The translations under genes and the position numbers were made by a program. A DNA stretch of 64,000 nt, from the NCBI RefSeq assembly GCF_016920785.2, contig NW_024609836.1, positions 62,227,930 through 62,291,929 of the forward strand, written 5' to 3'. Origin of the DNA: Ixodes scapularis (taxonomy: Eukaryota > Arthropoda > Arachnida > Ixodida > Ixodidae). The notes under the pieces are model-generated. The model had not been told where the DNA came from and ran no database searches. It was given only the letters and a program-made list of their open reading frames with translations. Below, piece after piece: positions 46,630 to 56,810 of the stretch (within the stretch, counting starts at the first letter, position 1; every line of letters starts with the position of its first letter).

Positions 46630-46889
46630 TACCTGTTTTCACCTCAAGAACAGCAGTAAAAGAGGTCCGACTTCTCGCGGAGCATTACTAATTTCTCCCT
46701 TTATTTAGAGAATGAAGATACATGTAGGTGAATTTTAAATTAGATATGTGTTATCTTATCAGGACGTACACGGTGACGAACGCCAAAAGCATCGCTTCTT
46801 CCTGCGACAACCAAATCTTGTAATAACTACTTCGCGCGCCGTATGAACAATGCGCAAGACTTCATTTTTTCTTGAGGTGAAAACGGGTA
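46630..46889. mobile_element. TA-flanked MITE, 260 bp
   Basis: Ends TACCTGTTTTCACCTCAAGA and, inverted, TACCCGTTTTCACCTCAAGA; TA on both sides. Same family as 59329-59593. Confidence 0.85.
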
Positions 46890-47029
46890 TAGTCGAAAAT
46901 CGTTTACTGATCTTTATTGTACAACGCCTCCTCACGACTAGGGGAGGAGTGGTGAGGGGTTTTCCGTGACTCCTTTGCAATATGAAGCAGCGCAGTTCTC
47001 GAGTAATTGGAACTATTGACCTACAATGA

Positions 47030-47286
47030 ATCTCTTGACTCGTGTCTGCCGAGTCAAGAGACCCAACGCGTAAAAACATCCATTTGGACCTTTTGACTCG
47101 TTGGACCTCTTGACTCGCCGTGGATCTTTTGACTCGTTGGATCTTTTGACTCGTTGGACCTCTTGACCCACATTGGATCTTTTGACTCGTGTCTAACGAG
47201 TCAAAAGATCCAACGAGTCAAAAGATCCAGTGTTGGACCTTTTGACTTGTTGGATCTTTTGACTTGTTGGATCTCTTGACCAGAAG
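47030..47286. repeat. 17-bp minisatellite, GAGTCAAAAGATCCAAC type
   Basis: About 14 units, mostly in the reverse orientation (TTGGATCTTTTGACTC), with a short forward block at 47199-47230. Confidence 0.92.
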
Positions 47287-47418
47287 CGCCCTTAAAGGAG
47301 GATTTGGCGCTGTAGGCCCTCTTTTGTCTAAATGAGCGTAGTAGAACATATTAGTGTACGCTTTTCTGCACGGTCTTTCACTCCATCTTTCTCCCTTTCC
47401 CTTCTGACTTTCTTATTC

Positions 47419-50400
47419 TTAGAGCGCAGCTCTCAGGCGCCCGTTTCCGGCTTGAGCGGTGTCGCCGTCACCGTCGACGTCGGCGTAACCGCGCGTTGCA
47501 CTATAGGACATTTCCCATAATGATGTCACATGTGACGTCATGAGGGTCGCGAGGGACGTCACGAGAGTCACGAGGGAGGAGGATGAGAAGGTGGGAATTT
47601 TTTCCGCTAAATTTAGCGCAAAAACTTGCCCGCTAGATTTAGCGGAAACGTTTTTCCGCTAAATTTATTTGAAAATTTCCCAGTTAAGTTTAGCGGAAAT
47701 TTTTTCTGCTAAATTTAGCGGGGAATTTCTCCGCTAAATTTTGCGGGAAAAATTTCCGCTAAACTTAACTGGGAAATTTCCCCAGTTAAAGTTAGCAGAA
47801 AAAAATTCCCCACTAAATTTAGCGGAAAAATTTCCCCCTGAATTTAGCGAACAAATTTCACCGCTAAATAACTGGCTGAAGTTGAGCTAGTTGGTACATA
47901 ATTTAGGTAAACGGTCAGCTAGAGCGAGAGGGACAAACACAGACAGGGAGAAACAGAGACATACACACCGCTGACTATCAACTAAGACTTTATATTTCTT
48001 CTTCATCACTTCGACCCACAGATTCACACCTAAAGTAAATGAATGATCCTAAATCCTTACAGTACACTATTAAATCAAAATACTGATTAAATAATATGAA
48101 ATTAAAATTGAAACTAAATAATTACATTAAATGATTAATTATTAGTTTTGGTCCAACCCACAGACCACTGCCGAAACATATCCCTCCTAGGGCCGGTTGC
48201 ACCAACGTCGCTTAGCGCAAAGCGGAGCTTAGGCGGGAACTTAAGCTTAGTTTCGGTTTCGTTCGGTTGCACCAAACTCGCTTATCGCTATACCTAGCAC
48301 AAAACTACGCTTAACTTAAGCGCCCAACATTGGGCGCTTTGCTTCCGGTTGTTTCTTAATCCTGGATTAAAAACATGGCGGCTGGTTTGTCACGGTCGAC
48401 GCGGTGGACGAAATTGGTTGTGCAAAGTGTTTTAGGCTACATCAGCGTGAAAGTCTCGACAAAATGACTTTCGATTGTGACAAGGATGCAAAATATTGTC
48501 GTGTGAAGTGTTTATCGACCCCTGTTTTCAAGTTGGCTCTCCACTTTCAGGGCGTGTTAGCCCTAACCGAGAAACGTACGGAGCTGTGGGGCTCACGTCT
48601 GTATTCCCGTTGGTTCTTCTGTCAACGAGCTTATTCGTATGTACTTACTTATTTTTGCATAGCTGTAACGTATTGTTATTTACCACCTTGTTTATTTGCA
48701 CTTGCAGCGTGTATCCTTCAATCTGATCAGCGCGTTGAATAGTGGCCGTACATGATCTCGGCGATCAGCTGATTTGTCGACACCTCTGCCGTTTGCATTA
48801 GATTGCGGCGCTTTTAAGTAATAAAACAGCGAAAATTCAATTTCTTTCGTTTTCTGAGTTTTGAGACGATCTTCAGTGAATTTTCCTTATCTCGCGAATA
48901 GAATCTTGGCTTCAGAAAACTGTATCGTTCCGTAACTGTAACTTTTTTGGTGATCGCATTTTTTTTATATACTTTGCTTTATATCTTTCATTCGTTTCCC
49001 GAGAACGAGATACTGTTGTTTCCGAGTTGTGCTCTGTGATGCTGTTTTCCCTTTACTTTTGTCGTTTGTTGTCATTGTGACGATGGTTGAGACTATATAC
49101 CGGAACACGTTTTCAATAAAATTCAGTTGAAAGTTGCGCCTTGTTGTGTCCTCCGTAACTTTTTTGGTGATCGCGATTTTTTAGGAATATTTTGCTTTAT
49201 ATCTTTCATTCGTGGTGACGACAAATCGTAACGACTACTATGTTAGATTCGTTCATTGCTGTATCGGGGCAGGCTGGGGCAGGTGATGCGAAGAGACGAC
49301 CGTTCTTATCGGCACGATGTGATGTACTAGTGGGAGTTTTTTTTTTTTTTTCTGAACTCGACAGTGTGAAACTGAAGTCCGTTTGAGGCTGCAGCGGATG
49401 TTCAACGACGGTATACAGTGCAGTTCTGTCACCTTGCTGATAGCAACGAGTACCGTCGATGCAAGGACTCTCGACCTGACCTCTCGACGACTTCTATTCG
49501 AAGATTTCCGGGCATTTTCGCAGCCGCCGCGGCGAGTTCGTCACTGTTTTGAACTTCATCGGTCTCAGGCTTGACTTAGTTTTAGTAGTCATCTTACCTG
49601 CCTACTTATATCCATGATGTTTTGTCTTCAGCGATGTAGCGAGTAGAGTGTCCTTCTCGCGTTCGGTGAGATTTGGAGCCCCCGATGGCTCCTTCGCCTC
49701 AAAATGTGAGCACGAAAACTACTACCACTGTCAAAATATCCTGTTATCAACCGATATTAAACACACAACCAAAGATGTAAAGAGCATTCGTGTTTATTTG
49801 AAGCTTTAACTTCTGTTATTGAAAGTTAAACGAAAAAATTATTGAATTTGGAGGCCTTTAATTTGTTACTCACCGAAGAAATACAGCGAAAAGCAGACGC
49901 CGACGACGACTACTACGGCAGTTTTTCTTTTTTTCTTTTTTTTTTTTTGTTTACATCACTTGATTCCTCTCCGCCAATCGTATTCGTCGCTCTGAGCGTT
50001 CCCTAGTTTGCTCTGTTTGTCCCTAGATTCCCTACGGAAATCCAGCGTTTAGCTAGGGGCGCGTCTGTAAAGCCGGCTTAACGTTGGTGCAACCGGAATT
50101 TAAACCCGTGCTTACCTAAGCTCGGTTTAGGGCGCTAAGCCGGCTTAGAAAAGCGCCGCTTTGGGTTAAGGTAAGCGGCGTTGGTGCAACCGGCCCTTAG
50201 TCCCTTTCACGGCGCCGTGCCACACTGCAAAAACTGCCTTTCTTTCTTGCTGACCGTGATGGAGGGCATGCTCACGCAGTCGTCGCCGGTTTGCTCAATG
50301 GCCAGGGCCTCGAGGATCTCGCGCGCAAAAGCATTCCTGTGTTGTTACCCGCATGGCGTGTACATTCCCCGCTAAATTTAACGGAAATTTTTAACTGCTA

Positions 50401-50670
50401 AATTTTCACGCTAGCGGAAAACGTTTCCCGCTACATATAGCGAAAAACATTTGACGCTAAATTTAGCGGAAAATTTAACCGGTAGAATTAGCGCGAAACC
50501 TTTTTCACCAAATTTAGCGGGAACTTTTTTGCGCTGAATTTAAATTTAATTTAAGAAAAAAATTTAAATGGGAGGGGAGCAGGAGAGGAGGAGCGCTGAG
50601 GAGGAGGGTAGGAGAGGCATACCCGCCCCTCCGTACCCTCCTCTCCTTTTCCTCAAGAGCTGCGCTCTAA
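47419..50670. mobile_element. TTAGAGCGCAG-family TIR element with AAATTTAGCGG arrays
   Basis: The left end TTAGAGCGCAGCTCTCAGG plus a GCCCGTTTCCGGCTTGAGCG block and the right end CCTCAAGAGCTGCGCTCTAA are inverted. The core holds arrays of AAATTTAGCGGAAA and its complement, partly palindromic (47598-47880 and 50365-50560). The arrays are separated by the nested element 48190-50196 and about 300 bp of flank. No coding capacity of its own. Confidence 0.82.
48190..50196. mobile_element. Harbinger-like TIR element, 2.0 kb, nested
   Basis: Ends GGGCCGGTTGCACCAACG and the exact inverse, with CTA/TTA as a 3-bp flank (48187-48189, 50197-50199). The right subterminal part has several GCGCTAAGCCGGCTTA-like palindromic blocks. 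The ATG at 48375 and ORFs 48404-48742 and 49383-49574 show no transposase motif. A block of about 55 bp ending GCTTTATATCTTTCATTCG occurs at both 48932-48999 and 49155-49211. Confidence 0.82.
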
Positions 50671-51756
50671 TTCGGCATTAAAGGGAGTTGTAAACGTGTT
50701 TATTTTTTTTATCCAACTTAGGTTTGCTCCAAACCAGTTCTGGTAGAATGAATAAAGTGGTGATGAGAACTAAAAGCCCGTTCATGCCCTTCTTTGTGCC
50801 TATTTTGTGTGTTAGCTTCTTTTTTTTTTTTTTTTTGTTAATCACTGCATCAGCAGGCTTTCGGAAACATTCACCCCCGTTATCATGATCAAAGTTAGAT
50901 AGGAGTCACCGACAATGAAAGGAATCTGATGCAGAGGAAAAAGAAGATCCATCCGAAAGAACTCAATCTCTCCAGGGACATTCTGGTTCAATAAAATTCC
51001 TCTGAAAAAAACGACCTATTGTTTTATTCGCATCGAATGCAGTGTACCGACCTGATGCGCTAGATTTAATGCAAATAATTATGCTTAAGCGTAATGAAAT
51101 ACCGTTACACGCCGGTGGAGGTTGTAAAAAGACGTACCCAGCGGTACCGGCCGATTCATAATCTCATAAAATATACAGAAGTGAGCCTATTTGAACAGAC
51201 ACTCCTGCCGCATAACGCAGCAAAAAAAAAAAACTACAGGAAATTGAGCAAAACAGGATATAGTAATAGGGTACATGAATTTATTACAGGATGCAGCAAC
51301 TTCAGTTTAAATATTATTGAACCTCAAAGGACAAAAGTTTGCATTTTGATCGAGCAGTAGACTGTCAAAATATGTTGCACTCGTATATGATAATGACGTA
51401 CAATAGCAGTATATTCAGCTGTGTACGAAAGACAAAACCAGTAATGCCATTTGTTTAATCTTTGGGTTAGGCTTAAGAAATGAAGTAGGAAAAGTTGGTT
51501 GCTTCACACCAAAGGTGTGCATTAAACAGTGTCCCCTTTAAAATGGCCTACGCCGAACGGCTTAAAATCCGACTTTTTCATTCAGTGATATTAAAAGAAA
51601 ACGTTATATTAACTTCTAAACTCCCAACACCATGCTTAAAAAGCTGCAGCGAACAAAAATTGATGATTCTCACGTGGGTTAGGTTCAAGTTCGAATTATT
51701 AAGAAACAGAAAAATCGTTAAAAAATCGTGAAAAATGATGAATAATCGCGAAAATC

Positions 51757-51788
51757 GTGAGAGGCCAAATTCTCATTTGGCCTCTCAC
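51757..51788. repeat. Perfect 14-bp-stem hairpin
   Basis: GTGAGAGGCCAAAT, loop TCTC, then the exact inverse. No T-run follows, so it is not an obvious terminator. Confidence 0.9.
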
Positions 51789-52771
51789 AGAACAGAAGGT
51801 GAGTAGTATAGTGATCCCACTGTAATAAAATATAATTAGTTCAATTTTCTAAAACTAGCGAGCGCAATTTGAAGCACCAATATCGCTGAGGGTTACATAG
51901 GTCCCAAGAATTTCAGACCTCAGTCTTCAAGAAGAGCTCTCAAATAAGAAAAACAGTATCTTCAAAAGTGACAAAACAAATCCTTTAGACTTTTGAGTAT
52001 GGTTCGCGAATATAAAGTTTCGTGATAAGAGGTGCACTTTGTACTACCAACAAGTAAGATCATTCTTTGATGCAACGACTGCCTGACGGGGCAGTTTTTA
52101 GGAAGCAAATGGCGGCGCATGGCAGCAGAATGAACTCAAAGTGTTTATTTTGTTCCAGAGAAACGAACTTTGTCATGCGCGTTGTTGTCATTAAAAAAAG
52201 AAAGTATCAAGGGCTTCGGGCGGATTTACTGGAGGCTGCCATCTTCAAAAGCGTGCTTGTCATTTGCCAAGCATCATGTTGTGTCCGGCGGCGCGATATT
52301 GACACAGCTTCACCACCTCTTCCCTTTCCCCTGCTTCTGCTCCTTTATCCTCTTCTCCAGTTGTGATTTCCGGGGACAGAAACAGGCAAGAAGTGGCGAG
52401 ATTGCAGCGAAGTAGTTTATTAATAGGCAGCAAGGTTCCTTCCTGACTGCGCGCATCGCGGCTATCGCTTTTAGCGGACCGTCTGATGATGTCTAAACTT
52501 GTGATCCCAGCGGCAACAGCGGCTAACTCTAGCAACTTATACCCCTAGCTAAAAAGCTCTACTGCGCTAGTGAAGGAAGAGTGCAGATTTGGCAAATACT
52601 GTAAACTTAACCTTCCTTAAGAACATTACTGCTTGTTCTTTTTAACCTGGGTGACATTTTCCCGTTTATTCCGGGATTAAGAATATATAACGGAGGGGTT
52701 ACACGCTGTGCTTAACTGAAAGTAAATCTGTTTTTAAAAGAAAGACGTGTTGCACATAACATGGCAATAAA

Positions 52772-52793
52772 TGAAGCGCTTGTGGCGCAACAC
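52772..52793 (+). repeat. Partial tRNA 5' duplicate
   Basis: CTTGTGGCGCAAC here repeats bases 4-16 of the tRNA-Arg that starts 42 bp downstream, including the first half of the A box; the match then stops. Confidence 0.7.
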
Positions 52794-52813
52794 GAAAAAG
52801 ACGAAGAAAGGAA

Positions 52814-52886
52814 GGGCTTGTGGCGCAACGGATAACGCGTCTGACTACGGATCAGAAGATTCCAGGTTCGAATCCTGGCAAGCTCG
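52814..52886 (+). tRNA. tRNA-Arg(ACG)
   Basis: 73 nt, full cloverleaf. The acceptor GGGCTTG/CAAGCTC has one G-T pair and discriminator G. The A box is TGGCGCAACGG and the B box GGTTCGAATCC. The anticodon stem TCTGA/TCAGA encloses loop CTACGGA with anticodon ACG (read as inosine-modified ICG in eukaryotes). The T stem CCAGG/CCTGG is perfect. No intron. A pol III terminator TTTTT follows at 52891-52895. No CCA is encoded, as expected for a eukaryote. It is the one element in the window that looks like a functional host gene. Confidence 0.93.
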
Positions 52887-53565
52887 AGCAATTTTTCTCT
52901 TTATATATTTCTTTAAGCCCAACCAAAAAAGTGAACCTAACCCGCACGTCGTTGTGCAGCTGTGACGTTGAATATTCGAACTGTGCAAACCCTCCACGCC
53001 AATTGATTGCCCTTTAGACGTTATCCGGAATCGTTTTGGTTTAGCCTCTCAGGGTTATGGAATTCTTCAGCATGCTGGTGAAAAAGTAACGGTATTGCGA
53101 GGGAATGAAAGAGGTAATATATACCTGCTATTTAAGTACAGTCCGTTCAAAAAACGCATATTAGAGACAGTCAACATGCTATAAGCAACTTAAGCAACTT
53201 CCTTGTTAAATTAAGCAAGAGATCAATCTTTCATATAGTATAATATGGGTGATCACGTTATACTCAGTTCACTCCTAACCCGAGGCTGCAGTTGAAGCAA
53301 CGAGCGCTTCGTACCAGTCATACCATGATATTTAAAACCCGAGACTCTGGTGAGAAAGAAATAGGAGCCTTAAAGTCGAAAAAAGGAACAGAAACAGTAT
53401 TCGGTTACGTCAATTATCTTAAAAGATCTTTATTACTCGTTCGAGAAGGTTAGCTTAAAGCGAAGGGTTAGACATGCACTGGAGTTAGATTTTTTTTTAA
53501 CTTTCAATCCAAGACGGGATAAGCAGGGGACTCTATTCCTTATATATTAGACCTATACCTCCAAG
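52887..53565. other. No gene recognised
   Basis: After the tRNA terminator there is only AT-rich sequence without ORFs or repeats of note. Confidence 0.5.
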
Positions 53566-55316
53566 CAGACTTGTACACGTTACTGAAAAATAGTAACGAA
53601 TTACATTTACAATTACTCAAGGCTAAATTGTAATTTATTACAATTACAATTACCCTCCCATAAAAGTAACTGACCGTTACCCTCAAAAGTAATTCGTTAC
53701 TTTCGTGGCGTTACTTTTAACATTATTGTCCTCAAGTAAGAAACAAAGGAAAGAGGGTTATTCAAGCTCTTGTTGTTGTAACGTGTTCCATTTAATGACC
53801 TTGAGTATTTTGAGCAACAGCTGGCCCTCAAAAGTCTCGTCAGACATTTTGCGTTATTTATTTTTCAATATGTCGACTGCTACGCTGAACACCATTTGAG
53901 CTGAGGCACTGGATGGGAGTGCCATATTGTTCCTCACGAATGCTTCGAGCTCTGCATTGAGCTTTTTCAGCGAAGCAAGGGAAGTACTAGTTACCTCGAA
54001 TGTAGAGCAAAGCTTCGTCGTTGCAGCCGTTGCCTGCTATTTGAGAGATTTAGTAGATCCTTCCGATACCTCCGATACCCGCGATAACGATATGATGCAT
54101 ACGCAAAGACGGCGGCGAAGTATCGGATATTGTGATCGGAGTCATCGGACCGATCTACTAAAATTCTCCATTGTCTAAATCTTGAAGCTGTGGAAGTCAT
54201 CAATAGCAAAACATAGTTGTAACAGTAAGGTGATAATTAAATAATAAATAATGTCTAGCTCGATATTCTTCTTCCTTTGGTTCTGAAGAGTTCGAGCCTC
54301 ACTTGAGACGTTGGTGAATAAAATAAAGTTTCCAGTATTTAAATATAAGTAATAAAAAAAAAAGAATGACACTCATAACAACAATTATTTAGAACGTCGG
54401 TTAAAACAAGGAAATGTAAACGCACGTTTGCCGTGTGTACCTTTCTTGGTGCCGTTCAAAAACGCACGGAGCACGAACCGACTGCAGTTTACTCCGGTGT
54501 TCTCCAGATAAACGTCCGCTGATGCCACGGGCAGCTGAGGGTAGAGTAAGCCGTGCTATGGCCCCACTCACGGATTTCACTCTCTCCTCAAGCCCAGAAT
54601 ATCAAGTCTACGTCAGCCACCATTATGTTTTATTTGTAAAAATATCTGCTTGAGATAAGATGGGCCCTGCTGGGGCAAAACGCAAAAAGCTGACTCACAG
54701 AAAGGGCAGGGTAGACGGAGCGTTTTCTCGTGTTGTGAGATTATGAAAATTGTCGTGGAAGGACATTGTTAATTATTTTCGGTGCACTTACTGCCTCGCG
54801 CTTCTCGAAGGGGCGCACAATCACTTGGTGTCCTCCTCTCCCCGTCTTCGATCGCAAAGAAAAAACAGAGGGACTATAAAAAAGCGGAAATATCTTGCCC
54901 CCTCCGCCCTCCCCCCCCCCCCCCCACCCCTTTTTTTTTTTTGTAGAAATGTTTATTTGGATTTTTGTGACATGGTTGTTAGGGTCTAAAAAAAATAGAT
55001 TCAAGGGCTTGGTGTCGCAAAAAAAAAAAAAGGGGGCTTTGCGGAACTGAAGTGCCAAGCCTCCCTTTGCACTCACTACCGCTCGACTCAACAAAAATGA
55101 AAAAAAAAAAAAAAACTTTATTTAGAAGGGGATGGGGGGGTTGGTTCTGACAAAAAAAAATGTAACGGATTACAAGGAATCCGTTACGTCAAAAATGTAA
55201 GGGAATTACTTTAAAATTACTCTAGAAAATATGTAATTATTCCGTTACTAAATTACCGATAAGTGTAAGGGATTACAAGTAATTTCGTTACTTGTAACGG
55301 ATTACGTACAAGTCTG
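53566..55316 (-). mobile_element. hAT element relic, 1.75 kb
   Basis: Ends CAGACTTGTAC and exact inverse GTACAAGTCTG; perfect 8-bp duplications CCTCCAAG at 53558-53565 and 55317-55324. Subterminal clusters contain GTAACGGATTAC and TTACAATTAC units. A transposase C-terminal remnant lies at 53758-53997 on the minus strand. C- and T-runs near 54908-54940. Confidence 0.92.
53758..53997 (-). pseudogene. hAT transposase C-terminal (hATC) remnant
   Basis: 80 codons on the minus strand with one internal stop. The sequence LPSSASAQMVFSVA, then about ten residues later KMSDETFEGQLLLK, matches the hAT dimerisation domain signature (LPxSAxxERxFSxAG ... RxxLxxxxxexLLxLK style). The upstream part of the transposase is disrupted; a palindromic GATACCTCCGATAC-type block lies at about 54040-54170. 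Non-functional. It supports assignment of the surrounding element to hAT. Confidence 0.82.
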
Positions 55317-55733
55317 CCTCCAAGCAACAGTATACAGAGGTCAGAAGTATATATACAGAAAGAATGAGTTTGTATAGGATCGTCCCTGGCTTCAATACTG
55401 GCAAACATTTATCTTGATACATTAAACGGTACAATAACAGACAGCCTAGCCAAAATTGCATCCAGTGGTTGCTCACTAAGACGGCATGTAGATTATATTT
55501 TTCTTTGTTCACTTAAAAATAGCGAATCACAGGTCTTGGAAACATTAGTGAAAACAACAGCTCCAGAACTAAATTTCACCGTAGAACAGCCAGAGGATGA
55601 GATCCTAAAGTTTTCAGATTACGTGAGCATGCCTAGAAACGTGTTTGTTGGGAATGCGGGAAAGAAGATGCTAAGTCTTTGAAATCAGAAAACTTGTCAT
55701 GCGAAATCTATTAAAGCTGGAGTGGTCAAGTTT

Positions 55734-55791
55734 AACCCCCATATTTGCAAGAACTAATCTTAACCCCCATATTTGCAAGAACTAACCTGTA
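55734..55791 (+). repeat. 29-bp tandem duplication
   Basis: TAACCCCCATATTTGCAAGA occurs twice in tandem with ACTAAYCT joining, just before a LINE tail. Confidence 0.85.
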
Positions 55792-56230
55792 CAAGAATTA
55801 TTTTTTCCCAGAACCATTGAAGATTGGAATAAGTTGCCAAACGAAGCCTTCGAAACTGATATCTTTTGTAGTATCTTTAATACTAGCACCGTCATCACAT
55901 TACAACCTATTTTCGTTTGCTGTTGTTGTTCTTTTGCTTTTTGAAATTTATGTTTTTTTTTTTGTTTTTTTTTTTTTCTAGGAGACATTCTGGTCCCGAA
56001 CTGCAATTTTTTTTTTTTTTTTTTTTTGTTTATGCGCACATTTGAAAATCTCTGTTATAAAGTGTTGTTTATGCTGTATGATAAACTGTATAATGCAGCC
56101 TTATATGTACGCGTCTGTGTTCATGTGTTTTGCCGTATGTATTACTATTATATTTATTATGTATGCTATCCCTCCTGCTTGGACCCATGTGGGGCCTGCA
56201 GTATATGTAAATGAAATTTAAAAAAAAAAA
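55792..56230 (+). pseudogene. LINE 3' end remnant
   Basis: The translation at 55792-55870 gives NYFFPRTIEDWNKLPNE-like residues; a F-PRT-x2-WN-LP block is the usual last conserved block of CR1/Jockey-type LINE ORF2. Long T-runs then a 3' UTR follow, with a final A-run after GTAAATGAAATTT at 56220-56230. Expected upstream RT is absent. Confidence 0.7.
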
Positions 56231-56438
56231 TTAATTAAAGCTACGCGGAATTTATGCTCCCGTTGGAAGAATCACTCTATAAAAAGACAATAAAAGAGAC
56301 AGTAGAGTTCTGCGTATGAAAAGGATTTCATAAAGAGACAATTAAAACGTCATTTCACATATGAACGTAAAGAAGAAAAGGAACAATGAAAAAAGGTAAA
56401 AGTGATTTCGTTTCTCCATCAACTCTCTCGCAAAAAGT

Positions 56439-56810
56439 GTGACTCCGTTTGAGACTCCGTTTGTGACTCCGTCTGACTCCGTTTCAGTCTGGTCAAAAAG
56501 TCTGTCAGGAGACATATCAGTACCTTGCCAAGAAGGGGTCGTCTATGGTATATCGGTGGCTTTTGGTTTTAAGCAGATGGGACAAACATCAAGATATGTG
56601 AACGATAGTTTGCTAGAACATAAAAGAAATTTAAAAACAAACGCACCAAACTCAGAAATGGCGAAACATATTGGAGAATATAACGACTGCACGTTAGGTT
56701 GGTCAGAGACGGACGTTTTACACAAAGAGCCCAATGGTATCAAGAGGATTGTAAGAGAAGCAAAAATAATCGAAACAATAGGAACATGTATCTTCCATGC
56801 CACAGCATGA
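56439..56810 (+). pseudogene. Penelope-like GIY-YIG endonuclease remnant
   Basis: Within this 123-codon ORF, residues about 33-118 resemble the GIY-YIG domain that ends Penelope-like element proteins. VVYGISVAFG stands in place of the VYxIxCxCG start, then GQTSRYVNDSLLEHKRN, AKHIGEYNDC, FSET-like WSETDVL, and the REAKIIETI helix with its conserved Glu. The Tyr of the IGQT motif is Met (KQMGQT), so activity is doubtful. The reverse transcriptase expected upstream is not seen. The ORF's start lies in a TGACTCCGTTTG repeat at 56437-56488 and is not meaningful. Confidence 0.72.

Larger units (their letters stand above)
50671..52813. other. No gene recognised; possible solo LTR
   Basis: ORFs 51094-51360, 51495-51731 and 52067-52366 have no motif. 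On the minus strand, 52709 down to 52359 has a weak LTR look (TGTAACCCC start, TATAAG, AATAAA, ATCACA end), but flanking duplications do not match, so this is doubtful. Confidence 0.35.

Noticed and set aside
34231..47286. CRISPR-like appearance of short regular repeats
   Set aside because: The units are contiguous with no unique spacers, the direction flips within arrays, and the DNA is eukaryotic.
52359..52709. Possible solo LTR on the minus strand
   Set aside because: TATA and AATAAA motifs fit, but target duplications do not match; kept only as a remark.
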